From Roseiarcus sp. (lineage in GTDB: Bacteria > Pseudomonadota > Alphaproteobacteria > Rhizobiales > Beijerinckiaceae), in the NCBI GenBank assembly GCA_030153205.1, contig JASLHV010000213.1:1-10872 (forward strand): 10,872 bases of DNA, read 5' to 3'. The notes under the pieces were generated by a model that worked only from the letters and a program-made list of their open reading frames with translations, did no database searches and was not told where the DNA came from. Shown here piece by piece: positions 1 through 6,965 of the stretch. The position numbers and the translations under genes were made by a program. Numbering within the stretch: the stretch's first letter is position 1; every line of letters begins with the position of its first letter.

Positions 1-451
1 GCTCGACATGCGCCGCGATCGACTCGACTTTTGCTGCGCCAAGATCGGCGTCTCCGATGCGATCGACGCCCGGACGAACGTTGCCGAGGAAGCCGCCAAG
101 ATGACCGGAGGCGACTTCTTCGATTGCGTCATCGACGCGACAGGCAACGCCAAGGCGATGATGGCCGGCTTCGGCTATGTCGCGCATGGCGGGACTTATG
201 TGCTCGTCAGCGTGGTTCGCGATCGAATCAACTTCGAGGATCCCGAATTTCACAAACGTGAGACAACATTGCTCGCGAGCCGCAACGCCACATCTGAAGA
301 TTTTCGCGCGGTGTTCCGCGCTGTTCGCGAAGGCCAAATTCCAACCGATTCGCTGATCACGCATCGCGCCAGCCTCGACGAAGCCGCCGGCCGTTTTCCA
401 ATGTGGATTGCGCCGGAGACCGGCGTCATTAAAGCCCTTATCGAGATCTAG
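1..451 (+). CDS. Zinc-type alcohol/polyol dehydrogenase, C-terminal part (5' truncated)
   Basis: C-terminal ~149 residues of a medium-chain (MDR, COG1063-type) NAD(P)-dependent dehydrogenase. The reading frame is open to the left window edge, so the ATG at 8 is probably internal and the gene starts outside. Visible parts are the second half of the Rossmann cofactor domain (DCVIDATGN, then HGGTYVLVSVV) and the substrate-domain return with HKRETTLLASRNAT, a conserved-looking block of sugar/polyol dehydrogenases of the L-gulonate/galactonate 5-dehydrogenase kind. It ends ...GVIKALIEI with TAG. The zinc ligands lie in the missing N-terminal half and cannot be checked. The family oxidises a secondary alcohol of a sugar acid or polyol in the cytoplasm; the exact substrate is unknown. 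The sugar-type binding protein that follows on the same strand fits a carbohydrate-use cluster (inference). Confidence 0.85.
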   Translation, partial: LDMRRDRLDFCCAKIGVSDAIDARTNVAEEAAKMTGGDFFDCVIDATGNAKAMMAGFGYVAHGGTYVLVSVVRDRINFEDPEFHKRETTLLASRNATSEDFRAVFRAVREGQIPTDSLITHRASLDEAAGRFPMWIAPETGVIKALIEI

Positions 452-583
452 GCGTATCGCCTGCGTCGCGCCGGCGAGCATGACGTCTTGCCAGCGATCT
501 TGATCTTTCCTCCGCCGGCCTTCAATTCTCCGCCATTCGCGCCTTTTATCCGCCGGCGGGGATTCGCCGCGCCGTTCAGGGAG
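452..583. other. Short intergenic gap between dehydrogenase and binding protein
   Basis: These 132 bases separate the dehydrogenase stop from the binding-protein start. The downstream frame stays open back to a TTG at 488, but the extra 32 residues would be Pro/Phe-rich and would sit in front of a clear signal peptide, so I treat the stretch as non-coding leader. I see no convincing -35/-10 pair and no strong terminator. The two genes may be co-transcribed. Confidence 0.5.
578..583 (+). promoter_or_regulatory. Ribosome binding site AGGGAG that bears on the start choice
   Basis: AGGGAG is a near-perfect Shine-Dalgarno match. It abuts the ATG at 584 with no spacer, but lies 6 bases before an in-frame TTG at 590, which is ideal spacing. 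Either codon leaves the signal peptide intact, so the mature protein would be the same. Confidence 0.55.
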
Positions 584-1546
584 ATGACTTTGCAGAAGAT
601 TGCCGCCGCTGTGATCGCCGTGTCGTTCGCCTCGGCGACTGCGCCCGCCCTCGCCGCTCAGCCGACCATTCCGATTATCGTCAAGGACACGACGGATTAT
701 TATTGGCGGGTCGTGCTCGCCGGCGCTCGCAAGGCCGGCAAGGATCTCAATGTGAACGTGCCGGAGCTTGGGGCCCAGTCCGAGGCGGATGTGAATGCCG
801 AAATTTCGACGCTGAGCGACGCCGTGCTCTTGAAGCCCGCGGCGGTTGTGATCGCGCCATCGCAACCCCAGGCAGTCGGCAAGGCGATTGATGACGCCGC
901 CAAGAGGGTCAAGGTCATTGGCGTCGATTCGCCTGCCGACACGAAGGCCTTCGCCTCACAATTGATGACGGATAATGCGGCCGCGGGCCGGATTGCGGCG
1001 GACGCGCTCGGCGATGCGATTAAGGAGAAATACGGCAAGGCGGAAGGCGATGTCGCCTTGGTGGCCTCCGCCGCGAGCGGGGCGACGGAACAACGCGCCA
1101 AAGGATTCAAAGACGAAATCGCCGCGAAATATCCAGGACTGAAACTGACGGCGGAAAAGGTTGGCGATGGCCAATCGGCGACGGCTGCGAAGGCCGTCTC
1201 GGATTTGATCGGCGCCAATACGAATCTGCGCGGCGTATTCAGTTCTGGCGCGATTGCGACGGCGGGGGTTGGGCAGGCCCTCGCCGACGCCAAGAAATCG
1301 GACGCGATCAAAGCGATCGGATTTGGCTCCGATCCGACGATCGTCAAGCTTTTGCAAGACGGAACGCTTTCGGGCGTCGTCGTCGAAGATCCGTTCCGGA
1401 TGGGGTACGACGGGATCAAAACGGCGCTTGCCGCATCCAAGGGCGAGCAAGTTCCCGCTACGATCGATACCGGTGCGGAACTGGTTACGAAGGCGAATAT
1501 GGATTCGTCGCGATCGCAGGAATTGCTCAATCCGAAAATCAGGTAA
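584..1546 (+). CDS. Sugar-type ABC transporter periplasmic substrate-binding protein
   Basis: A 320-residue periplasmic binding protein of the ribose/xylose (Peripla_BP_4) type. An N-terminal signal peptide (hydrophobic AAAVIAVSFASA, then ALAA before QP) is followed by IPIIVKDTTDYYWRVVLAGA, the first strand and helix of this family. The conserved features are all present: a PAAVVIAP segment, GVDSPADTKAF, the DNAAAGRIAADAL hinge helix, QRAKGFKDE, LRGVFSSGAIATAGV, IGFGSDPTIVKLLQDG and the C-terminal MGYDGIKTAL. In the family such proteins bind a monosaccharide or polyol in the periplasm and deliver it to an ABC permease. No permease or ATPase follows; the next gene is an unrelated glycosyltransferase after a hairpin-bearing gap. 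The start could instead be TTG at 590, which has the better ribosome binding site. The ligand cannot be predicted. Confidence 0.88.
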   Translation: MTLQKIAAAVIAVSFASATAPALAAQPTIPIIVKDTTDYYWRVVLAGARKAGKDLNVNVPELGAQSEADVNAEISTLSDAVLLKPAAVVIAPSQPQAVGKAIDDAAKRVKVIGVDSPADTKAFASQLMTDNAAAGRIAADALGDAIKEKYGKAEGDVALVASAASGATEQRAKGFKDEIAAKYPGLKLTAEKVGDGQSATAAKAVSDLIGANTNLRGVFSSGAIATAGVGQALADAKKSDAIKAIGFGSDPTIVKLLQDGTLSGVVVEDPFRMGYDGIKTALAASKGEQVPATIDTGAELVTKANMDSSRSQELLNPKIR

Positions 1547-1575
1547 CGGCTTGACGTCGCGATAAGGCAATCGGC

Positions 1576-1596
1576 GGCCCCATCGTTTGGTGGGCC
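1576..1596 (+). terminator. Possible hairpin terminator after the binding-protein gene
   Basis: GGCCC at 1576-1580 pairs with GGGCC at 1592-1596. The stem extends to about 8 pairs (one G-U) if C1581 is bulged, with loop GTTT. It lies 30 bases after the stop. No T-run follows, so intrinsic termination would be weak; Rho-dependent or mRNA-stabilising roles are as likely. Confidence 0.3.
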
Positions 1597-1620
1597 ATCC
1601 GAATCAGTCTACGAGTCAAG

Positions 1621-1638
1621 GACTTGCGTAAACAAGTC
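1621..1638. repeat. Inverted repeat GACTTG-N6-CAAGTC in the leader of the glycosyltransferase operon
   Basis: Perfect 6-base arms flank CGTAAA. The same GACTTG/CAAG words recur nearby: GAGTCAAG at 1613-1620 and the dyad GCGAC-TT-GTCGC at 1674-1685. Alternative pairings between these copies are possible. The region lies between the binding-protein stop and the ATG at 1708, so it may be an operator or leader structure; no function is proven. Confidence 0.3.
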
Positions 1639-1707
1639 TTGTGGCGACTGGTTGAGGCGTCAGCGTTCGTATAGCGACTTGTCGCCTCTCTAGCAGCCGG
1701 TCTTCGG

Positions 1708-3987
1708 ATGAACCGTAATCAGCGGCGCGCCGCCGCGCGGCAAAACCGCGAGCCTTCTCGCCTCGCCCTTCGCCAGGCGGCGCCAGTGTCCGGCGTCTCT
1801 CTTTCGATGGCGCGAGCGACAGCGTCCCATCAATCCGGGCGGCTCGACGAGGCGGAAAATCTCTATCGGCAAGTTCTCGCGGTCGAACCGGATCACGCCG
1901 ATGCTTGTCATTTGCTTGGCGCACTCGCTCAACAACGCGGCCGCTATGAGGAATCCGCGGCGCTGATTACCAAAGCGATTGCCGCCAAAGGCGACGTCGC
2001 CGCCTTTCACAGCAACCTCGGCAATGCGCTTAGGGCGTCGGGAAAGCTCGACGAGGCGGTGAAGGCGTACCGCCGCGCCCTCGCCCTCGATCCAAATTTC
2101 GCCGACGCCTATAATAATCTTGGCGCGACCCTGAGAATGCTGGGGAATCTCGACGAAGCCGAAGCGCTGTATCGCAAAGCGCTGGCGCTCAATCCGAACT
2201 CCGCCGACGCCCATGACAATCTCGGCGTCGTGCTGCGCAACCAAGGACGTCTCGCCGACGCGGAAGCGTCGTACCGTATGGCCCTCGGACTGAACCCGAA
2301 CTTCGCCCGCGCGCTTTACAATTTAGCGAATGTTCTCAAAGAGCAAGGAAGACTCGAAGAGTCCGTCGCCGCTTATCGACACGCCCTTGCCTTGCGGCCT
2401 GATTTCATTGAGGCGCACAACAATCTCGGCAATGCGCTCAAAGATCTCGGCAAGCTCGAAGAAGCCGTCACTTGCTTTCGACGCGTCGTCGCGTTGCGCG
2501 CCGACCTCGCTCACGCCCACAATAATCTCGGCGTCGCGCTCGAAGAGCAAAGTAAACTTGGCCAAGCCGCCGCCTGCTATCAACGCGCGCTCGCGCTGAA
2601 GCCGGATTTCGCGGCCGCGTATAACAATCTCGGCAATGTCGCCCGGGCGCGCGGCCAGATGGACGAAGCCATGGCGCATTACGAACGCGCCTTGACGCTC
2701 CGGCCCGACTTTGTGGAGGCGCACAGCAATTTCTTGATGAGCCAGCACTATGTCGAACGCCTTTCAAAGCACGATCTATTCGCCGCCGCGCAGCGTTTCG
2801 GTCGCAGCCTTCAAGGCTTGGCGGCCGAGCGAGTATTTTTGAACGATGGAAGCGAAGATCGCCCGCTGCGCATCGGTTATGTTTCGGGCGACTTCCGCTT
2901 GCACCCTGTCGGCTACTTCCTCGCCCGCGTCCTCGAGGCGCATGATCGCGAAACGATTGAAACCTTCTGCTACGCCAATCAAGGACGGTCCGACGATATG
3001 ACGCGCCGGTTGCGCGGGGCGGCGAAAGATTGGCGCACTATCCTCGGTTTGCCGGATAAAGACGCCGCTCAAATGATCCTGCAAGATCGTATCGACATTC
3101 TCGTCGATCTCTCAGGCCACACCGCCAAGAACAGGTTGTCTCTCTTCGCCTTGCGCCCTGCGCCGGTCCAAGTCTCATGGCTTGGCTATTTCGGCACGAC
3201 GGGGCTCGCCGCTATGGACTATCTTGTCATGGACGCCTGGGCGGCGCCGCCAGGCGAGGAAGAACGATATACGGAAGCTCTTGTTCGGTTGCCGTACGGA
3301 CGTTTTTGCTATGCGCCGCCGGACGATGCGCCGCCTATCGCCGATCCGCCTGCGCTGCGGCGAGGCTATATCACGTACGGAAGCTTCAACAATATCGTCA
3401 AAATCGGCGCAGACGTCGTCGCGCTTTGGGCCTCCGTACTCCATGCAACGCCGCAATCGCGCCTCGTCCTCAAATGGAAAGCGCTCGATGACGCCGATGC
3501 GCGCGATCACTTGAAGCGCGTCTTCGCCGCGGCGGGCATCGAAGAGGGCCGCCTCGAGCTGCGCGGATTCTCGCCGCATGCCGAGATGCTTGCGCAATAT
3601 GGCGACATTGATATCGCGCTGGATCCATTCCCGTTTGGCGGCGGCCTCACAAGTTGCGAGGCGTTATGGATGGGCGTCCCGGTCGTGACTTTGCCGGGAG
3701 ACCGCCCGGCCTCCAGGCAGACAATCGGTTTTCTCGAGACTTTGGGACTCACAGAATGTGTGGCGACGTCGCGGGACGACTATGTTCGCCGCGCCGTCGC
3801 CTTCGCTGGCGCTCCGGCGCGTCTGAATGCACTACGCCGCGAAATGCGGCCACGCATGGCGGGCTCGCCGCTCTGCGACGGTCCACGCTTTACGCGCGGC
3901 TTGGAGGCGGCTTTTCGCCAGATGTGGCGGCGTTGGAGCGCCGGCCTTCCCGCGCAACCATTCGACCTTCGAAGTGAAACGCCCTAA
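1708..3987 (+). CDS. TPR-containing GT41 O-GlcNAc-transferase-like (SPINDLY-type) glycosyltransferase
   Basis: A 759-residue cytoplasmic protein with no signal peptide or membrane segment. A basic N-terminus (residues 1-25) is followed by about nine 34-residue TPR units (about 43-334; typical unit NNLGNALKDLGKLEEAV). A GT41 catalytic region spans about 385-745. Landmarks are YVSGDFRLHPVGYF (His399 aligns with the active-site His of human OGT), DLSGHTAKNRLSLFALRPAP followed by VQVSWLGYFGTTG (about 468-498), SFNNIVKIGADVVALW (Lys565 aligns with the UDP-phosphate-binding Lys of OGT), and LDPFPFGGGLTSCEALWMGV followed by PVVTLPGDRPASR (about 638-670). The family moves GlcNAc (or fucose, in plant SPINDLY) from a nucleotide sugar to Ser/Thr, with the TPR superhelix choosing the target. 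The ribosome binding site before ATG 1708 is weak; an ATG at 1807 is an alternative, but it would remove only non-TPR sequence. Donor and target are not predictable here. Confidence 0.9.
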   Translation: MNRNQRRAAARQNREPSRLALRQAAPVSGVSLSMARATASHQSGRLDEAENLYRQVLAVEPDHADACHLLGALAQQRGRYEESAALITKAIAAKGDVAAFHSNLGNALRASGKLDEAVKAYRRALALDPNFADAYNNLGATLRMLGNLDEAEALYRKALALNPNSADAHDNLGVVLRNQGRLADAEASYRMALGLNPNFARALYNLANVLKEQGRLEESVAAYRHALALRPDFIEAHNNLGNALKDLGKLEEAVTCFRRVVALRADLAHAHNNLGVALEEQSKLGQAAACYQRALALKPDFAAAYNNLGNVARARGQMDEAMAHYERALTLRPDFVEAHSNFLMSQHYVERLSKHDLFAAAQRFGRSLQGLAAERVFLNDGSEDRPLRIGYVSGDFRLHPVGYFLARVLEAHDRETIETFCYANQGRSDDMTRRLRGAAKDWRTILGLPDKDAAQMILQDRIDILVDLSGHTAKNRLSLFALRPAPVQVSWLGYFGTTGLAAMDYLVMDAWAAPPGEEERYTEALVRLPYGRFCYAPPDDAPPIADPPALRRGYITYGSFNNIVKIGADVVALWASVLHATPQSRLVLKWKALDDADARDHLKRVFAAAGIEEGRLELRGFSPHAEMLAQYGDIDIALDPFPFGGGLTSCEALWMGVPVVTLPGDRPASRQTIGFLETLGLTECVATSRDDYVRRAVAFAGAPARLNALRREMRPRMAGSPLCDGPRFTRGLEAAFRQMWRRWSAGLPAQPFDLRSETP
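1834..2709 (+). repeat. TPR array: about nine 34-residue (102-bp) repeats within the glycosyltransferase
   Basis: The units recur with near-constant 34-residue spacing, each showing an NNLG-type helix A, a glycine-containing turn, a DEA/EEA helix B and YRRALALDP-type ends. The middle units (about residues 97-334) are very alike, and the first two are more diverged. The array forms the presumed substrate-recognition superhelix. Confidence 0.85.
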
Positions 3988-3995
3988 GTAGCGGC

Positions 3996-4901
3996 ATGTT
4001 TCGATCTTCCGGCGACCCAATCGCAGACCGTCGCTACGCCTATGCCGAGAGCGCCGCGCGGGAGGGGGACTGGCGCGCGGCCGCGGATGTATTGGAGCAA
4101 ACGCTCGAGCTTGCGCCGCATTGGGCGCCGGCTTGGCTCGCTCTCGGCGAGGCGCGTGAGAAATTGGCGGAAAGTGAAGGCGCGGCGGCGGCCTATCGCA
4201 AGGCGCTCGCGCTCGATCCTGAGGACGCACTGGGCGCGAGGCCACGGCTTTCAAGGCTCGACTCTTTGCCATCCTCCGCGCTTCCGGAAACGTACGTACG
4301 AGAGCTTTTTGACGACTATGCGCCGCGTTACGAAAAGCATCTGACGGAGGGGCTGGCCTATCGTGGACCTGATCTCCTGATCGCGGCCCTTGACGCCATG
4401 GCGCCGCAACGCCGCTTTGCGCTGGCGTTAGACCTTGGCTGTGGCGACGGATTGATGGGCGCGGCGGTCAGACGGCGTGTCGACACATTGATCGGCGTCG
4501 ACTTGTCGCCGGTCATGGCCGCCAAGGCGCGCGAACGAAAAGCCTATGAAACCATCGCGGCTCAGGAGATTTGCGCTTTTCTTGAAGGTCGCACGCCCGG
4601 CGAAGTTGATCTTGCGCTCGCTGCCGACGCCCTGCCCTATTTTGGCGACCTGACCCGTCTTTTCGCGGCGGTTTCACGCGTGCTTGCGGGTGGCGGCCTC
4701 TTCGCCTTCACAGCCGAGGCGAATGAGGACGAGAGCTATCGCCTGGGCGAGGGACTACGTTTTGCTCATTCGCGCGCGTATTTGGCGAAGATGGGGAACG
4801 ATGTCGGCCTCGCGCCGCGCTCGCTCCAACAGGCTTCCGCGCGACGTGAGAAAGGGCGCGCCGCGCCGGGGTGGGTCGCCGTCTTTGAACGCGCGAAATG
4901 A
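3996..4901 (+). CDS. TPR-containing class I SAM methyltransferase (COG4976-like)
   Basis: A 301-residue cytoplasmic protein. Residues about 13-80 form two TPR-like hairpins (GDWRAAADVLEQTLELAP and EGAAAAYRKALALDP). The linker contains LFDDYAPRYEKHL, typical of these TPR methyltransferases, followed by a Rossmann methyltransferase fold. Its motif I is LDLGCGDG (145-152), the acidic loop is GVDLS (167-171), and a motif IV-like region is DLALAADALPYF. The C-terminus has the GGGLFAFTAE strand. The family transfers methyl groups from S-adenosylmethionine; the substrate is unknown. It starts 8 bases after the glycosyltransferase stop, so the two are almost surely one operon. Shared TPR platforms suggest they act on the same partner, perhaps methylating the transferred sugar or the carrier protein (inference). 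No strong ribosome binding site is seen, consistent with translational coupling. Confidence 0.87.
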   Translation: MFRSSGDPIADRRYAYAESAAREGDWRAAADVLEQTLELAPHWAPAWLALGEAREKLAESEGAAAAYRKALALDPEDALGARPRLSRLDSLPSSALPETYVRELFDDYAPRYEKHLTEGLAYRGPDLLIAALDAMAPQRRFALALDLGCGDGLMGAAVRRRVDTLIGVDLSPVMAAKARERKAYETIAAQEICAFLEGRTPGEVDLALAADALPYFGDLTRLFAAVSRVLAGGGLFAFTAEANEDESYRLGEGLRFAHSRAYLAKMGNDVGLAPRSLQQASARREKGRAAPGWVAVFERAK

Positions 4902-4937
4902 GAAGGCGCCGTTCGAGAGAGCGGTGAGCCGGCCGTA

Positions 4938-6827
4938 CTAATTGACGCCCAGGCTTTCGAGAAGCCGCGCCGCCTGAGCTTTCAGACTGGGACATTGAAC
5001 TTCACGCGCAAACTGCTGCGCAGCCCCAAGATCAGGATTGGCGCGGAGGTGAGACAGTTGGTCCGCCTCTTGTTTGCAGACCGCAGCAGTGTCGATGGGC
5101 ATGGCGGCCGGCTTGGTATTGGCGCCCGCCGACGGGGAAACCGCGGCAGGCGCGACGAAGCCGTGCGCGGCTCCCTGCGCCGATGAGGGAGGCGGGGCAA
5201 CCTTGACGCCAAAACTTTCAGCGAGACGTTGTACCTGCGGGCGCAGTTTTTCACAGGAGAATCTTCCCGCGAATTGGGCGATTTGATCGGCTTGCGGATC
5301 AGCCCGCAGCTTCGCCAGTTCTCCCGCCTCGCGACTGCAAATCTGGTCTTGGCCCTCAGCTTGCAATTTTGGAGCGGGCGCGGGCGCCGACGCCTCCGCC
5401 GACGGCGGCGACGCCTCGGGTTGAGACCGAGGCGGTTTCGCGGCGATCGCCTCAAGCCCGAGGCTTTCCGCCAAGCGATTGACCTGCGGACGCAAGCTTT
5501 CGCAAGCCATCTCCTGCTGAAATTTCTTGACCTCCTCGGCGGAGGGATTGACGCGCAATTGCGCGAGCTGGGCGCGATCGCGTTGGCAAATCGAATCTGT
5601 GGTTTGCGGTGTCGATCGCACGATGGCGGGAGGTTCGAGGGCGGCCACTTGCTGAGGTTGAGAAGGCTTCGGCGCCTCTTGGGGCTTGGAAGGCTGCGCC
5701 GCCTCTTGAGTAGGCTTGGAAGGCTGCGCCGCCTCTTGAGTAGGCTTGGACGGTTGCGCCTGCTTTTGAGGCGCTTTCGGCTCCGGCGCGTCAGCCAGGC
5801 GGCCATCGCTGGCGGTAGCAGCCGACGCGGCCGCCACCCGCGATGAAGCATCGGCGCCGCTCGACTGAGCGGATTCGCTCGCCCCCAGCTTGGAGAGCTG
5901 GGCGCGGGCAAGTTCGGCGTAATAGCCGGCATTATGGGCTGAAAGGAAAGCGCGCCAGCCGTCGGCCGAACCGATTCGCTCGGCCATCTGGTAGTCGGCC
6001 GCCGCGGTGTTCGAGCTCGCGATATTCGTTGCTTCGACCGCGCCTGGCGCTGGCACCAAAGAAACGTTTTCGCCGCCGAGCGACCCATAAACGAAGGGCT
6101 CCTGGCGATTGCCTGTGCTCTCCAAGACCTCGTCGCGAACCTTGCCGAGGGCGATCCTGATATCGAGACCCGGCTGGGTAATATATTTGACCAGCGCCGT
6201 CGTGAACGGACTATTGGGACCTGTCCCATCATACGAAAGCGAACCGGCTTTCGCCGCATAGGCGATCAGCGAGTCGGCGCTCGTGGGCTCGACGCCGATC
6301 AATCGCGCCGTCACCGAACGCGTCGCCGGCAAATGACCCTCGGCGCGAAGGAACGGGTTCTCGCGGCAGGCGTCGAGGATGATCAGGCTGAGTTTTTTGG
6401 CAGGCTGCGTCGCAAGCAAAATCCGATCGAGCGGAACCGCTTCGTCATCGACGTCAAAAGCGCTCGCCAATCTCGCATCGACCGGAATCAGATAGTTTGA
6501 GCCGCCGACCTCCATGCCATGGCCGGAGTAATAGACGACTGCGATATCGGCATTGGCGGCGGCGGTGAGAAATTCACGCACGGCGCGTTTGAACTCTACA
6601 ACACCCACGTCGCGACGTTCGTCGACAACGTCGAAGCCGGCCTTTGTGAAGACCTCCGCGATCGCGTCTGCGTCGTTGATCGTATTCGCCAATAGATCGG
6701 CGTGTTCGTATTTGGCGTTGCCGATGACGAGCGCAACGCGCCTGTCCGCCATGGCGCTGTTCGTCCATATCGCCCCGATCCCTATCGCGCAGGCGATAAC
6801 AGCGCCAAATCGAAGAACCGTCCTCAT
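4938..6827 (-). CDS. Secreted caspase-like (peptidase C14) protein with three C-terminal paired-cysteine modules
   Basis: 629 residues from the ATG at 6827. A TTG 9 codons upstream is open, but the ATG puts a clean signal peptide first (ending NSAMA before DRR, cleavage near residue 27). The caspase p20-like domain (about 29-260) starts RVALVIGNAKYEHADLLAN. It has the catalytic His in VYYSGHGME (His103) and the catalytic Cys in LIILDACRENPF (Cys154), so the dyad is intact. Next come a short helical stretch common in these proteins (about 278-315, WRAFLSAHNAGYYAELARAQ) and a low-complexity Pro/Ala/Gln linker (about 330-410). Three homologous modules follow, at about 413-458, 496-541 and 583-629, each with Cys-X27-Cys. 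The family cleaves proteins after basic or acidic residues; the target here is unknown. It lies 138 bases downstream of the SUMF1-fold gene on the same strand. Confidence 0.88.
   Translation of the reverse strand: MRTVLRFGAVIACAIGIGAIWTNSAMADRRVALVIGNAKYEHADLLANTINDADAIAEVFTKAGFDVVDERRDVGVVEFKRAVREFLTAAANADIAVVYYSGHGMEVGGSNYLIPVDARLASAFDVDDEAVPLDRILLATQPAKKLSLIILDACRENPFLRAEGHLPATRSVTARLIGVEPTSADSLIAYAAKAGSLSYDGTGPNSPFTTALVKYITQPGLDIRIALGKVRDEVLESTGNRQEPFVYGSLGGENVSLVPAPGAVEATNIASSNTAAADYQMAERIGSADGWRAFLSAHNAGYYAELARAQLSKLGASESAQSSGADASSRVAAASAATASDGRLADAPEPKAPQKQAQPSKPTQEAAQPSKPTQEAAQPSKPQEAPKPSQPQQVAALEPPAIVRSTPQTTDSICQRDRAQLAQLRVNPSAEEVKKFQQEMACESLRPQVNRLAESLGLEAIAAKPPRSQPEASPPSAEASAPAPAPKLQAEGQDQICSREAGELAKLRADPQADQIAQFAGRFSCEKLRPQVQRLAESFGVKVAPPPSSAQGAAHGFVAPAAVSPSAGANTKPAAMPIDTAAVCKQEADQLSHLRANPDLGAAQQFAREVQCPSLKAQAARLLESLGVN
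4941..5591 (-). repeat. Three diverged Cys-X27-Cys modules in the caspase-like protein tail
   Basis: Each module of about 46 residues follows the pattern [IV]C-x6-L-x2-LR-x2-P, then F about 7 residues later, then C, L, Q, RL-x-ESLG (ESFG in the second copy). The Cys-to-Cys spacing is 27 intervening residues in all three (Cys414/442, 497/525, 584/612). Pro/Ala-rich linkers separate the modules. As the protein is exported, each pair probably forms an intramodule disulfide (inference). I do not recognise the module as a named domain. Confidence 0.8.
5683..5750 (-). repeat. 30-bp perfect tandem repeat in the caspase linker (about 2.3 copies)
   Basis: Bases 5683-5712 and 5713-5742 are identical, and the first 8 bases recur at 5743-5750. 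In the protein this is the 10-residue unit QPSKPTQEAA. The perfect identity suggests recent slippage, so copy number may vary among strains. It stays in frame. Confidence 0.85.
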
Positions 6828-6965
6828 TTTTCCGCTCGAAAAAAGTCGCTCCAACCTAGAACCACTTTTAGCGGCCCAGATATAACGCGCGGCTCATTTT
6901 TATCAAGCCCGGTCAAGCGAGTGATATTAGTCTAATCTTTCGAATAAATAATAATGTAGAAGTGT
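6828..6965. other. AT-rich spacer between the SUMF1-fold and caspase-like genes
   Basis: About 70 bases (6895-6965) are clearly AT-rich compared with the GC-rich surroundings. They contain a run of AATAAATAATAATG and the small odd palindrome ATTAG-T-CTAAT (6926-6936), which lies just upstream of the candidate caspase promoter. No clear hairpin terminator for the SUMF1-fold gene is seen. Confidence 0.5.
6879..6906 (-). promoter_or_regulatory. Candidate promoter of the caspase-like gene
   Basis: Read on the minus strand, TTGATA (6901-6906) and TATATC (6879-6884) are separated by 16 bases and match five and four of six positions of the sigma-70-type -35 and -10 boxes. Transcription would start near 6872, giving a leader of about 45 bases before the ATG at 6827. 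This would let the caspase gene be expressed apart from the upstream gene. Confidence 0.35.

Noticed and set aside
700..1530. 276-codon minus-strand frame opposite the binding protein
   Set aside because: It mirrors the codons of a clear periplasmic binding protein and has no domain of its own.
4902..4937. Terminator between the converging methyltransferase and caspase-like genes
   Set aside because: The 36-base gap holds no stem with a T-run on either strand.
5683..5750. 30-bp repeats resembling a CRISPR array
   Set aside because: The copies abut with no spacers and encode an in-frame 10-residue protein repeat.
4982..6259. 425-codon minus-strand frame inside the caspase-like gene
   Set aside because: It is offset from the true frame, extremely Arg-rich and low in complexity, an artefact of the same strand read out of frame.
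6828..6854. TTG start at 6854 adding nine residues to the caspase-like protein
   Set aside because: The ATG at 6827 gives a normal signal peptide; the extension would add a charged, polar leader in front of it.
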